A DNA stretch of 64,000 nt from Yamagishiella unicocca (taxonomy: Eukaryota; Chlorophyta; Chlorophyceae; Chlamydomonadales; Volvocaceae). The translations under genes were made by a program, and so were the position numbers. Below are positions 11,155 through 22,739 of the stretch, piece after piece. The notes under the pieces were generated by a model. It searched no databases, was not told where the DNA came from, and saw only the letters and a list, made by a program, of their open reading frames with translations. The stretch lies in the NCBI GenBank assembly GCA_003116995.1, contig BDSL01000182.1, positions 36,304 to 100,303 on the forward strand, given 5' to 3'. Every line of letters starts with the position of its first letter. Position 1 is the stretch's first letter.

Positions 11155-12486
11155 GTACGGTTACCTGCGACACGCACGCCGGATGCGCTCCCAAGTTCGG
11201 CGCGCAGTACTCGTACGTAGGAGATGACGTAGGGCGGGCTCGGGCGATGCAGGGCGGGCGCGGGGCAGGGGTGCAAAACAAGCAACCCCCCCCGGGGGAA
11301 GGGGGGTGGAGGAGGTGGGTGCATGTAGCAGCAGTAGTTAGTGGCGGTTCATCTTAGCGACGGTGGTCGCATATAGGCGCGAGGGTCGGGCGACAAATGT
11401 AAAGCAGGGTATGCAGCAGGTATGTAAGGCAGGGTATACAGGTGACGACAGCAGTGGTAGGTTCTACGTGGCTAGGGTCGGAGGGGCCGGGACAACGGGC
11501 GAGGCAAGGCATCCGCTGCACCAAAGGCTGGATTACCAAGGCTGTGAGGAAGCAGGCTGCTGAAGACAACCGGCTGCAAACATATGGCTGGCGGGCTGGA
11601 CGTACGCTGAAGGGCTGGCTGAGCGGTGCAGCAGACACCTTGCCCCACCCGATCCTCCACGACACCCGCGCGAGGTGCGAGCGAGTCAGAGCGCGCGCTG
11701 TAACCATGCAAGGTAGCGAGCAGCAACAGGCGGTATCCTACTATTTGTGGCACCCAAAACCGCCCTGGCGACGGGCTGCTGCTGCCCAATAAGCGTAGGT
11801 GCCCGGACCCGCCCTTGCCGCTGGACTGCATACCCGTACCCTGCCCTCACTCACCTACCTGCTGAAACTGATCACTAGGATGCCAGGGAGACCAGGACGG
11901 CTGCTGGCGACACTTGAGAGTGCGCCGCTGCCGTACACCACATGGAGTCCTACGGGAGGAAGGGGGAACACGGCGGGGCAGGGGAGGGGAGCGAAAGAAC
12001 GACTCAGCACCCGAAATACCTGCAGAGAGGAAATGCGACGCGATGTGTCCCGTACGAAACACACGAAACAACTCACAGTGGCAGGACCAGCCGAAGATGG
12101 AACGAACGGGCGGCGCCGGGCTGGGCAGCTCGGGCGACGGTGGCTTAGGCGAGGGTGGCGCCAGGTTGGGCGGCTCGGGCGACGGCAGCTTAGGCGAGGG
12201 CGGCGCCGAGCTGGGCGGCTCGGGCGACGGCGGCAGCGGCGAAGGTGGCGCCGGGCTGGGCGGCTCGGGCGACGGCGGCGCAAGCGAGGGCGGCGCCGGG
12301 CTGGGCGGCTCGGGCGACGTCGGCTGCGGCGAGGGCGACGCCTGGCTGGGCGGCGCCTGGCTGGGCGGCTCAGGCGACGGCGGTGCAAGCGACGGCGGCG
12401 GCGGGCTTGGAGGCTCGGGCGACGGCGGCGCAAGCGAGGGCGGTGCCGGGCTGGGCGGCTCGGGCGACGGCGGCTGAGGCTCGGTC
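11155..12486 (-). repeat. Macrosatellite unit 4 (1332 bp)
   Basis: Near-identical to unit 3 and shares its GTAAGG variant, which suggests that units 3 and 4 arose by recent local duplication. Minus ORF 11847-12617. Confidence 0.9.
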
Positions 12487-13817
12487 GTACGGTTACCTGC
12501 GACACGCACGCCGGATGCGCTCCCAAGTTCGGCGCGCAGTACTCGTACGTAGGAGATGACGTAGGGCGGGCTCGGGCGATGCAGGGCGGGCGCGGGGCAG
12601 GGGTGCAAAACAAGCAACCCCCCCGGGGGAAGGGGGGTGGAGGAGGTGGGTGCATGTAGCAGCAGTAGTTAGTGGCGGTTCATCTTAGCGACGGTGGTCG
12701 CATATAGGCGCGAGGGTCGGGCGACAAATGTAAAGCAGGGTATGCAGCAGGTATGTAAAGCAGGGTATACAGGTGACGACAGCAGTGGTAGGTTCTACGT
12801 GGCTAGGGTCGGAGGGGCCGGGACAACGGGCGAGGCAAGGCATCCGCTGCACCAAAGGCTGGATTACCAAGGCTGTGAGGAAGCAGGCTGCTGAAGACAA
12901 CCGGCTGCAAACATATGGCTGGCGGGCTGGACGTACGCTGAAGGGCTGGCTGAGCGGTGCAGCAGACACCTTGCCCCACCCGATCCTCCACGACACCCGC
13001 GCGAGGTGCGAGCGAGTCAGAGCGCGCGCTGTAACCATGCAAGGTAGCGAGCAGCAACAGGCGGTATCCTACTATTTGTGGCACCCAAAACCGCCCTGGC
13101 GACGGGCTGCTGCTGCCCAATAAGCGTAGGTGCCCGGACCCGCCCTTGCCGCTGGACTGCATACCCGTACCCTGCCCTCACTCACCTACCTGCTGAAACT
13201 GATCACTAGGATGCCAGGGAGACCAGGACGGCTGCTGGCGACACTTGAGAGTGCGCCGCTGCCGTACACCACATGGAGTCCTACGGGAGGAAGGGGGAAC
13301 ACGGCGGGGCAGGGGAGGGGAGCGAAAGAACGACTCAGCACCCGAAATACCTGCAGAGAGGAAATGCGACGCGATGTGTCCCGTACGAAACACACGAAAC
13401 AACTCACAGTGGCAGGACCAGCCGAAGATGGAACGAACGGGCGGCGCCGGGCTGGGCAGCTCGGGCGACGGTGGCTTAGGCGAGGGTGGCGCCAGGTTGG
13501 GCGGCTCGGGCGACGGCAGCTTAGGCGAGGGCGGCGCCGAGCTGGGCGGCTCGGGCGACGGCGGCAGCGGCGAAGGTGGCGCCGGGCTGGGCGGCTCGGG
13601 CGACGGCGGCGCAAGCGAGGGCGGCGCCGGGCTGGGCGGCTCGGGCGACGTCGGCTGCGGCGAGGGCGACGCCTGGCTGGGCGGCGCCTGGCTGGGCGGC
13701 TCAGGCGACGGCGGTGCAAGCGACGGCGGCGGCGGGCTTGGAGGCTCGGGCGACGGCGGCGCAAGCGAGGGCGGTGCCGGGCTGGGCGGCTCGGGCGACG
13801 GCGGCTGAGGCTCGGTC
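12487..13817 (-). repeat. Macrosatellite unit 5 (1331 bp)
   Basis: Has one C fewer in the CCCCCCC-GGGGG tract near 12618, which shifts the upstream part of the Pro-rich frame. Otherwise it matches units 3 and 4, and it has the GTAAAG variant seen in copy 2. Confidence 0.9.
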
Positions 13818-15539
13818 GTACGGTTACCTGCGACACGCACGCCGGATGCGCTCCCAAGTTCGGCGCGCAGTACTCGTACGTAGGAGATGACGTAGGGCGG
13901 GCTCGGGCGATGCAGGGCGGGCGCGGGGCAGGGGTGCAAAACAAGCAACCCCCCCCGGGGGAAGGGGGGTGGAGGAGGTGGGTGCATGTAGCAGCAGTAG
14001 TTAGTGGCGGTTCATCTTAGCGACGGTGGTCGCATATAGGCGCGAGGGTCGGGCGACAAATGTAAAGCAGGGTATGCAGCAGGTATGTAAAGCAGGGTAT
14101 ACAGGTGACGACAGCAGTGGTAGGTTCTACGTGGCTAGGGTCGGAGGGGCCGGGACAACGGGCGAGGCAAGGCATCCGCTGCACCAAAGGCTGGATTACC
14201 AAGGCTGTGAGGAAGCAGGCTGCTGAAGACAACCGGCTGCAAACATATGGCTGGCGGGCTGGACGTACGCTGAAGGGCTGGCTGAGCGGTGCAGCAGACA
14301 CCTTGCCCCACCCGATCCTCCACGACACCCGCGCGAGGTGCGAGCGAGTCAGAGCGCGCGCTGTAACCATGCAAGGTAGCGAGCAGCAACAGGCGGTATC
14401 CTACTATTTGTGGCACCCAAAACCGCCCTGGCGACGGGCTGCTGCTGCCCAATAAGCGTAGGTGCCCGGACCCGCCCTTGCCGCTGGACTGCATACCCGT
14501 ACCCTGCCCTCACTCACCTACCTGCTGAAACTGATCATTAGGATGCCAGGGAGACCAGGACGGCTGCTGGCGACACTTGAGAGTGCGCCGCTGCCGTACA
14601 CCACATGGAGTCCTACGGGAGGAAGGGGGAACACGGCGGGGCAGGGGAGGGGAGCGAAAGAACGACTCAGCACCCGAAATACCTGCAGAGAGGAAATGCG
14701 ACGCGATGTGTCCCGTACGAAACACACGAAACAACTCACAGTGGCAGGACCAGCCGAAGATGGAACGAACGGGCGGCGCCGGGCTGGGCAGCTCGGGCGA
14801 CGGTGGCTTAGGCGAGGGTGGCGCCAGGTTGGGCGGCTCGGGCGACGGCAGCTTAGGCGAGGGCGGCGCCGAGCTGGGCGGCTCGGGCGACGGCGGCAGC
14901 GGCGAAGGTGGCGCCGGGCTGGGCGGCTCGGGCGACGGCGGCGCAAGCGAGGGCGGCGCCGGGCTGGGCGGCTCGGGCGACGTCGGCTGCGGCGAGGGCG
15001 ACGCCGGGCTTTGCGGCTCGGGCGACGTCGGCTGCGGCGAGGGCGACGCCGGGCTGGGCGGCGCCGGGCTGGGCGGCTCGGGCGACGGCGGCGCAAGCGA
15101 GGGCGGCGCCGGGCTGGGCGGCTCGGGCGACGGCGGCGCAAGCGAGGGCGGCGCCGGGCTGGACGGCTCGGGCGACGTCGGCTGCGGCGAGGGCGACGCC
15201 TGGCTGGGCGGCGCCTGGCTGGGCGGCTCAGGCGACGGCGGCGCAGGCGAGGGCGGCACCGGGCTGGGCGGCTCAGGCGACGGCGGTGCAAGCGACGGCG
15301 GCGGCGGGCTGGGCGGCTCGGGCGACGGCGGCGCAAGCGAGGGCGGCGCCGGGCTGGGCGGCTCGGGCGACGTCGGCTGCGGCGAGGGCGACGCCTGGCT
15401 GGGCGGCGCCTGGCTGGGCGGCTCAGGCGACGGCGGTGCAAGCGACGGCGGCGGCGGGCTTGGAGGCTCGGGCGACGGCGGCGCAAGCGAGGGCGGTGCC
15501 GGGCTGGGCGGCTCGGGCGACGGCGGCTGAGGCTCGGTC
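13818..15539 (-). repeat. Macrosatellite unit 6 (1722 bp)
   Basis: Longest minisatellite (about 14768-15529). It carries GATCATTAGG near 14533 where other units read GATCACTAGG. Copy 2 unit 3 shares both the length and this variant, so the two are the same unit. Confidence 0.9.
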
Positions 15540-15751
15540 GTACGGTTACCTGCGACACGCACGCCGGATGCGCTCCCAAGTTCGGCGCGCAGTACTCGTA
15601 CGTAGGAGATGACGTAGGGCGGGCTCGGGCGATGCAGGGCGGGCGCGGGGCAGGGGTGCACCCGCAGGCCCAGGCGTATCGCGGCGTGGTCGGACCATTT
15701 GGGAGGGAGCTCTGCGGCGGTGAGGAAGGGGGGTGGAGGAGGTGGGTGCAT
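14510..15751 (-). CDS. Longest Pro-rich ORF of the array (unlikely complete gene)
   Basis: A 413-residue open frame dominated by [21 protein letters not shown] repeats with a 15-residue period set by the 45-bp minisatellite. Ser-Pro-Pro repeats of this kind are typical of hydroxyproline-rich wall proteins (pherophorins) in volvocine algae, but neither flank shows a pherophorin domain or a signal peptide. The other frames are equally open (Gly-rich and Arg-rich), so a chance open frame in GC-rich DNA is a serious alternative. A GTGAGT donor-like site follows the Pro-rich part. Equivalent frames occur in every unit. Confidence 0.2.
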   Translation of the reverse strand: MHPPPPPPFLTAAELPPKWSDHAAIRLGLRVHPCPAPALHRPSPPYVISYVRVLRAELGSASGVRVAGNRTTEPQPPSPEPPSPAPPSLAPPSPEPPSPPPPSLAPPSPEPPSQAPPSQASPSPQPTSPEPPSPAPPSLAPPSPEPPSPPPPSLAPPSPEPPSPVPPSPAPPSPEPPSQAPPSQASPSPQPTSPEPSSPAPPSLAPPSPEPPSPAPPSLAPPSPEPPSPAPPSPASPSPQPTSPEPQSPASPSPQPTSPEPPSPAPPSLAPPSPEPPSPAPPSPLPPSPEPPSSAPPSPKLPSPEPPNLAPPSPKPPSPELPSPAPPVRSIFGWSCHCELFRVFRTGHIASHFLSAGISGAESFFRSPPLPRRVPPSSRRTPCGVRQRRTLKCRQQPSWSPWHPNDQFQQVGE

Positions 15752-15943
15752 GTAGCAGCAGTAGTTAGTGGCGGTTCATCTTAGCGACGGTGGTCGCATA
15801 TAGGCGCGAGGGTCGGGCGACAAATGTAAAGCAGGGTATGCAGCAGGTATGTAAAGCAGGGTATACAGGTGACGACAGCAGTGGTAGGTTATACGTGGCT
15901 AGGGTCGGAGGGGCCGGAACAACGGGCGAGGCAAGGCATCCGC
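15540..15943 (-). repeat. Terminal partial macrosatellite unit with a replaced segment
   Basis: Follows the unit sequence, but 15661-15724 replaces the usual AAAACAAGCAACC and C/G run with unrelated sequence. Homology stops at about 15943, where the unit would continue ACCAAAGGCTGG. This is a boundary unit, diverged by a local replacement and not homogenised with the rest. Confidence 0.85.
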
Positions 15944-16419
15944 TGCCGTCGCGGCGACTTCGATGACTTGAATTCATGGAGGAAATTCAGCCAGAGGCAC
16001 GATTGCTGTCTAGAAGCGCGCGGCGGTGGCTATAAAGTACGGCGGCGGCATGCAGCCGCTTACTTGCTGCCCACGCAAGTAGCCAACGTAGGTTCGTTCC
16101 CGAAGTGCTGAGCTCCCCTGGATCGTAGGTACCTGCGGGACACCGATAATGAGGATGACTAAGAAAATTAATATTTGATGACTGTGCAACCGAAGTTATT
16201 AACCGCCGGATACAAGCTCGCTCGCTCCCAAGCAACTGCGTGCGTATAATAATACTCTGCGCTGTTGGGATCCTGCCCCTCATCATCAGGACCCGCACCT
16301 ACGTACCTTACCCTGTAGATGCTCACCAGCAGATGGGCATGCCGCGGGTGGGCAGCCACGTATGACGGAACACGGCGGCGGCGAAGGTCACCCGCGCGCC
16401 CGCCCTTGCGGACACAGAT

Positions 16420-17285
16420 CGTCGCAATAGTCGTGGTCCCTCCGTGCGTCCGGGGTGCAGGTGCCGTACGGCGGGAGGCCTCGGGCGATGTAGGCGGGAG
16501 GGCGAAAACGGAGGATGGAGGTAGGGGCATGCAGCAGTAGTTAGCGGCAGTATTCCAGCCATCGTATGCATGTAGCGACATTGGTACATCTATTGAGCCA
16601 TGGGGAACGCTAAAACTAAAGCAGCAGGATATGCAAGTGACGGCAACGGTGGTTTCACGACAACGGTGGCTTGGAACCGATTGCGGGTACGCCGGGACGA
16701 AGGGCGGGGCAAGACCACCGCTGCACCGAAGGCTGGCTTACTGCTGCAAGGAAGCTAGCTGATGACGGCTGCTGCTGTACGGATGGCTGACAGGCTGAAG
16801 TAGTAGTGCTGGTTGGCTGGCGGCGGCTGCTGAAGTGCTGGCTGAACAGTGCAGCAGATATCTTGCCCCGCCCGATCGATCCACGGCACGCCCCCGCACG
16901 CGGTGCGAGCAAGTCATCAGAACGCATGCCACCGTATGTGTGTACGTGTCGAAGCCTTTGAAGCTGCGTATGGTGTGGCTATGCATGACGACCTACCAGC
17001 CATGTTACGGCGATTGCCTTGCTCCGATACCTCAACTAACACAACCAACGCACCGATCCGGCAAGCACTGCAGAAACGCACCTTGCTCCCAATCAAAGGG
17101 ACGGCGTAGGATACGTAGGGCTGGACGGTGCGTGCGACGGCGGCTTCGGGGCGGCAGATCTCGTCGGCGGAAAGCGGGCCTGGCAGCGGCTCGGTCGTCG
17201 GTAGTGATGTGGCCGTTATGTTAAGCTGCTGTGGATCCGCCGGCGGCGCTGGGCTGGGCAGAGGCGGGTGATGGCTGTAAAGTGG
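16420..17285. repeat. Diverged, unexpanded relative of the macrosatellite unit
   Basis: Follows the unit in order with many differences: GCATGCAGCAGTAGTTAGCGGC, CAAGACCACCGCTGCACCGAAGGCTGG, AGTGCTGGCTGAACAGTGCAGCAG, CTTGCCCCGCCCGATC, then near 17243 a single GGCGGCGCTGGGCTGGGCAG. In array units this last motif opens the 45-bp minisatellite, but here it occurs once. It therefore looks like an old unit in which the minisatellite never expanded, or was lost. Copy 2 is 55135-56000. Confidence 0.65.
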
Positions 17286-20245
17286 CAACAGAAACGGCGG
17301 AAGGGATATCGGAAAGGAGGCAGCAGGGCTGAAATGAGGAACTGGTCAGCAGATAGAGCTAGTTACCGGCAATAACTAACTAACAACTATCCTAACTCCG
17401 TCCCCGACCTACAGCTTACTTCTCTGAGTCAGGCGAGGCCTACCTCAAGCACGCTGATGATGAGCGCCAGCTGTCCAGCGCCGCCAGCGCGCGATCGTAC
17501 CCTGCCGGCCTGCAGGAAAAAAAGCCAGCCTCGCTCCCGGAGGCGGCGAATGGCGGCACGTGTGATGATGTAGTACAACAAGCCAAGTATACCATGTACG
17601 ATGTATGTTCTGTGGAAGGAACGAAGAGGGAAAGCGAGGTAGGGGCGAGGAAACTGGGATTCAGCACTTGGACTGACAGATAGAAAATAATGCGACCTTG
17701 GCACCCGCGTTAAGCGGACTGCTGATGGACGTGACACGTCATCGAATCGATGCAAAACCAACTCTGAAGCCTGCCGCCGACAAGGCCAGTAGGGGCGCTG
17801 CCAACGAACATTACAAATGACGTGTCGCCAACTGAACATCTGCACAAGCACTGAACAGCACTCAGTGTACTGTTGCATTGGGGCATGGTGCAGCAGCATG
17901 GCAAGCACAGGCCAAACGGAGGTCATCCCAGAGCCGCGTTTTCGACTGCGAGTTGAGCCTCTCGTGATATGGGCTTTGGACAGCATCAACAGCCAAAAGA
18001 CATTAATTATGTAATGAGTCAAGACCTTGAGGCTGATGAAGGCACCTGAAGGTCCGAGCAATCATACCGCCTATCGGCCGCTGTGGCGTAGTTTCATCGT
18101 AATTTGTGCCAGTAGAAGTATTGTTCCTGCATAAGTATTGCACCTGCAGTAACGAACGAACCAGCAAAGATGAGCCGACGTCAGCGTATGCCATAGCCTG
18201 TTTGCCTTTACAACGGTAGCATGCTAACGAGCGAAGCAGCAGAAATCCACAAATATAAAACAATTGCACCCACGCAGTGTCAACAGGTTAAGCCTAGTCG
18301 AAGGGTAGGTACTCCCACCGGGCAGGATCGGAGTGTGCAAGACGTCGAACAAGCGCACCTCCATCCGGAATGAAGCCAAAGTAGCTGCAAAGACGTCTGT
18401 CGTAACATCTTGAAAGGTTGCTGCTGAGTCGGAGGGCCTGCAGATGGGCAAGGCAGAATTCCGTGTTCAGGTTACCTTAAACGAAACCATTACATAGCGC
18501 GAACAACTTCATAATGTCATTCCTCTATTCCTACATACATAACCCACCTACCTTAGAACAGGTGCGACTGTATGTCTGAGAAACTGTTGCCATTGTACGG
18601 CGACAGCTGCGAGATGACGATGGATCTCAGGGCCAAGGCTTCATCCTAACCATATGAGCCGTATTTACGCATGACAATGCAAAACAGTATATGTCGGCGA
18701 AATATTGCATACTGACCCTGACCCTCGCGGCAAGTTCTCGCGGTCCGGGGAAAAAGCGTCTCACAGCGGCTTTGGAACTTACTTCTTCCCTTATGCCATA
18801 GTTACTTCACGCTCAGCGCTTGGCGCGCTGGAAGCAAGGTGTAACTCAGGTGACCGCCACTGCCGTGAGACCAGATGCAGATGTATGTATCGTCAAGGCC
18901 CTTAAGGAAAGCGCAGATACCAATTGCGACAACAATTTCACAACGTGTAACACGCTACAAGCCTGCAACACAGAACACCGACCCTCCGCAAACCTAACCG
19001 AAGAAAGGCAGGGAGCGAACGAGAGCGACGTAGACCAACCAATACCTACCAGCCCAGAGCTGCCATAATGCCACTGAAAAATAGCGTGACGGTTTCATTA
19101 CAAGATGTATACAGAATTTGACCCTATCAACTGGAAAGCTTCGATCTTCCACCACCACGCCAAGTGCCGGCAGTGAGCCTCGGAGGCAATCCAAGCGTAC
19201 ACATCCCGCATCAACGGCGGGGTGAGGACCTATTGTAACAATTCAGGCCGACGGCGGCGTCTGCGACCCCAACTAGCCCTTGGCAGCTATGCATGCCTAT
19301 GTGCCATGCCGAACCTCGAAGGTCATCATGCTGCCGACAACGAATCCATGCATCTAATTGCAATAAATGCCAACTAGAGGGCCATGCTTGGCCGGGGCCG
19401 CACCGCCGTGCACCGCCATCACCCTGCTTACCCTAAAACGCCCTGCAAAGCGTGCCACTAGGACAGTTGCAACGGCAGCCTTAATCCCTGAACAATTATG
19501 CGGATCGAAGGGCGTCCGTTTAAGCTCGCGTCATGACCCGGCCCCCCGAAATCCGTTTAGGTATCGCGGCTTAGCCGCCAGTTCCACACCACTTTCCCCG
19601 CCGTTCCCTGAGTCAGCCGTAACCTCTTTCCGGAGCGCATGAGCGGCGAGAGCACCACCGCTGCTGGGGTCTGACGCATGTCCCCATTAGTTCCGACAAT
19701 CACTAGTTCAGCAGCCTCCTGGTTGCCCGCCTGTCGACGATCCCGCACGTGGCCGCGACCCGTGGGTCGTCGTAGTCACCCTGTGGTGCGGGGGTTCGGG
19801 TCGGCGGTGTTTGCCGTGCCGCTTGCAGAAGTTCACATAGCGGCGTATAATAATATTGATTGGTGATAAAATGACGGAGAGTATCACAATCCAAGGGCCG
19901 GACAAAGAAAAAGGAGCCCAGGTGCCAATTTTGCTGGCAACGCGAGTCGCGTTTAACGCAACGCATGACCTGTTGATATCGATAGGCAGCACTCTATTTA
20001 TTTCGTATAATGCCACTACTGCTAACGTTGTAGGGCGTGAAAGATTTGCAATGTTCCGGCACAGTTTCAGCACAGCCCGTACGCAAGGAAAGCCACACGC
20101 CCGTGGGTACCCATACCGGGTACTTATCGCGGACAGTACATTCGCAATCAGATATACAGAGCAGTTGCTAGGCAAACAATGCCAGTTCCGCACGTATAGC
20201 GTTGCATCGAACGCTCTGTGCTACCGGAGGTAATGTGGTACCTCC
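17286..20245. other. No recognisable gene
   Basis: Lower GC than its surroundings and without recurrent blocks. The longest ORF is minus 17429-18061 (210 aa), which has no recognisable domain and lacks the composition of the other candidates. Copy 2 (56001-58961) differs by a single inserted G near 58442, which merges two short minus-strand ORFs and argues against their being real. Confidence 0.45.
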
Positions 20246-20512
20246 CGACCTCCAAAGCGCGCCGCAAGAGTCGATACGCTGTCAAGTCCGCACGTCCCTC
20301 CGCCATTGCCTGGCCATTGTTTGGCCATTGCCTGGCCTGCAGGCGGGGTGCAGGCCAGGCCCTGAGGGGCGCCGCAGCCCCAACCTGCCAACCATGAAAG
20401 GCAACGGCGGCCGTTCGACATGCAACTTGGTACAGGGCGCGTACATGCAGTGGTAAACCCAAACCCCAAAGCGTGCCCCGAGGATCGATACGCTATTACG
20501 TCCGCGCCCCCA
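20246..20512. repeat. Short degenerate direct repeat around a GCCATTGCCTGG tract
   Basis: CTCCAAAGCGCGCCGCAAG...GATACGCTGTCAAGTCCGC (from 20250) recurs as CCCCAAAGCGTGCCCCGAG...GATACGCTATTACGTCCGC (from 20466). Between them lie tandem GCCATTG(C/T)(C/T)TGGCC motifs and an inverted GGCCTGCA...TGCAGGCC. Copy 2 is 58962-59228. Confidence 0.55.
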
Positions 20513-20771
20513 ACACACAGCACCAAAAAATGCCGTGCAATGCGTACGTCCATTTACGGGTTTTAGCAGGTGATGCCCGCCCGCGGCAGCAAAAATTATT
20601 GCTGCGCGCGCTGTTTGCGCCGCCGCCTTACTTCTTCCCACGTACACGGCCTGTATCCGTCCGCGTGCGCTGCCGCCGCCTGAACGATTACAGGTGCCTG
20701 CTGAGCTTTCTGTGCGTGTTACCTGAGCCCCCTGCGTGCGCCGCCTACCTCAAACGCCGGGGCTGCCTGAG

Positions 20772-21238
20772 CTATCTACCAGATGTGGCTATGCCGGCCA
20801 CACTGCATGCATACACCGCTGCCGGCGGGGCCAAGTTACCAGTTCCCGGCAACAGCGGTAACATCAACAGCGCCGCGCATGGCCGTCTGCATCGACCTGC
20901 TGGTTTGCCCAACCAGTTTGCCACCGCGCAAAGCAGCCAGGACGATAGCGCCCAAGACGCCGCCACGGCATCGCGGGCATCGTTCCTGACACCCAGCGTG
21001 AGGAGACTCGGCCCAGCTCGGCCCGCCACCGACGCCGCTGACACCACACGGTGAGGGCAGCCCCGACGTCAGCCACACGTCCACCGCCTCCACCAGGCCC
21101 AGCAGCGCCAGCAGCTAGCAGCGGTGCGAAGTGGACCCACGGGTCCTCGTTCGCCACCCGGTTGGCCGTCAGCACCGCCAACATGCGCACCAGCAGCACC
21201 CGCCTGTGCGGCTGCCCGGCTGTCACGTTACGAAGCAA
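20772..21238 (-). pseudogene. Decayed protein-coding remnant, unrecognised
   Basis: Minus-strand frames read in succession look like a protein broken by frameshifts. First comes a mixed-composition segment containing LTANRVANEDPWVHFAPLL (frame of 20864-21238). A second frame (20836-21093) then continues with VEAVDVWLTSGLPSPCG. A third (20772-21047) contains the hydrophobic WALSSWLLCAVANWLG. The first switch falls at a GCTGCTAGCTGCTGG repeat, a likely slippage site. No family recognised; the composition suggests a membrane protein. Confidence 0.35.
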
Positions 21239-21254
21239 TGTTGATCCGTCATGG

Positions 21255-22010
21255 GAACCTATGCCTTGAATAGTTTGCGATTTGACGTCTTGAATAGTCT
21301 GCGAGGAGGAACTTCATGACTGTGTCGTTCACCGGGTAATGACCGGAAGTCTAACCGTCCAGTGCGCATGCGGCACGCCAGTAAAATAAATAAGTGCGAT
21401 ATGTTAATCTGAGTATATGTTAAATACCTAAACAATATAGTCTTCTGTCGCCGTGCCGTGAGGTTCCACAGGCCTTGTAGTTGGCGCATCTTGGATTGCT
21501 TATAAACCAGGCAACCTTGGTTCAAAACAAAACTTGAATACCACAACCAAACGAGAATACGATGCCCGCCTGCCTTCTCTTGGCTGGTGGAAGAAGTAGA
21601 AAGGTGGCGTAGGAATATTTTTGCATACCTTTCTGCGCTGCCTGCATCTTGCAGCAAGATTGGGAAGGACACGACCACTAGGTTCTCTCGTGGAGGCGAC
21701 AGCAGCAGGCTGCTGTGCTGCGGTCGGCGGACGGTCGGATGGCGCGAAAGGCATTCGAATACCAGCAAGTGGACCTGCTGCGCGAGGACCTGGCTATCGT
21801 CACAACAATGGTGCCAACCAACGGCAGCTTCGAATGTGTGCTGGTTCCAAGGGTTATCAGGGCCACGCTGGTGGCTGCGGACGTCTGCGTTCGGACAAAC
21901 CGTGCTCCCACAATCCCCAGCCCAGCGCGCTTCATGGCGGCACGTTGCGAGCCTGCTGCGAGTCGCCGTGCCCTGCCACCCTTGTAGCCTGTATCCCACT
22001 ATTACCCGAC
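21255..22010 (+). pseudogene. Family H remnant with conserved frame, unrecognised protein
   Basis: Diverged partner of 26935-27440. The plus frame holds ADGRMARKAFEYQQVDLLRE and, further on, VLVPRVIRATLV. Block B has DGRMARKATAYQQNELLRKD and VLLVPKVIKAPLV in the same register. The agreement at protein level across diverged DNA suggests former coding. Upstream, this copy is one base shorter than the block B copy between KDTTT and the QQQ stretch, giving a frameshift and an in-frame TAG. An AT-rich pocket lies at 21370-21450. Confidence 0.45.
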
Positions 22011-22159
22011 CTTTACATTTCGAAGCTCCCTGAATTGCCGAACTTGGTGCCAGGTATGCCTCATCTCCATCCCCTTCTGAGCCCGGCCGTGGACAGCACC
22101 TTCGGGCCCATGGTTGGGCCGCTCGACGCCTCAGCCTTGCCAAAAGCCCTCTCCTGAGC

Positions 22160-22246
22160 TGACGAGGACGGACGAGTAGGTTTCCTTCCTAATACTGTAC
22201 CAGGTAGTCCTGAAACTAGCGCCTTAGACCGCTCGGCCACCTCGTC
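22160..22246 (-). pseudogene. tRNA-Leu (CAG) pseudogene
   Basis: The 5' half is typical tRNA-Leu: GACGAGG acceptor, TGGCCGAGCGGTCTAAGGCG D arm, then CTAGT-TTCAGG with anticodon CAG. The 3' acceptor strand CCTCGTC with A73 is intact. The anticodon 3' stem is imperfect, the loop is one base short and there is no T arm with a GTTCGA motif, so it cannot fold normally. It carries 10 bp (CCTTCCTAAT) absent from the copy 2 version. Confidence 0.65.
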
Positions 22247-22249
22247 ATA

Positions 22250-22739
22250 CTACACTTCGATGGCCTCATAGCAGTCGCTTCAGTCCAGGCCGCACATTGT
22301 GTGCACACACGACTGGGGGGGCCGCCGGGTGCGGAAAGGTGAGGGGGCTGCGGGGGGGGGGGCGTCGGGGTTGACATGCTGGAGGAGCCGCGTATCGCCA
22401 GATGTGACGCCGGTGTGGGGCTGCCATGCAGAGGCTTTCGCGGCCAGGGTACTCGGGTGCGACATGGGTCGTAGAACACCCCTGGTGGGAACCCTTGCGC
22501 TTAACGTGCCTGCTTGCCCTGCGAAGGATCATAGTTGTTAGTGTGGAGCGGGGCCAGGAGGCGCTGCTTGGGGCGGTGGCGTGCGCTTTCTGCGCGGGCC
22601 TCCATTTCGGACGGATCCAAGTGCGATATCGCGCGGATCCAGAGCATGTTCGGGTTCAAGCTCAGAGTTGCGGCGCAGGTACGGCCGGGCAGTGCTGCGC
22701 CGGAGTTGGAGTCCCGGTGAGGCGGTGGCCACCGGGGCC
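22250..22739. other. G-run region, no gene assigned
   Basis: Contains an 11-base G run near 22351 (10 bases in copy 2 near 61057). Minus-strand frames include IRAISHLDPSEMEARAESA (22501-22893), which may belong with the exon at 22740-22949 in another frame. Nothing recognised. Confidence 0.35.

Larger units (their letters stand above)
6706..15943. repeat. Macrosatellite array, six full units plus a partial one
   Basis: Tandem units beginning at GTACGG(C/T)TACC start at 6706, 8143, 9823, 11155, 12487 and 13818, with a partial seventh at 15540-15943. Unit lengths are 1437, 1680, 1332, 1332, 1331 and 1722 bp. Units are nearly identical outside a nested 45-bp minisatellite whose copy number accounts for the length differences. 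Every strand stays open through the minisatellite. Copy 2 has only three units plus the partial one, consistent with loss of exactly units 2-4 (4343 bp) by unequal exchange, or with their gain in copy 1. Confidence 0.95.

Noticed and set aside
14510..15751. Pherophorin gene
   Set aside because: Only the Pro-rich spacer is present. No pherophorin domain with conserved Cys on either side and no signal peptide.
14462..15784. 440-aa Arg-rich plus ORF in the macrosatellite, and its equivalents in each unit
   Set aside because: It is the frame-shifted shadow of the 45-bp repeat. All frames stay open there, and poly-Arg of this length without other domains is not credible.
6706..15943. Array as a CRISPR locus or rDNA spacer
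   Set aside because: Units are over 1.3 kb without short spacers, and no rRNA sequence or promoter repeats are seen.
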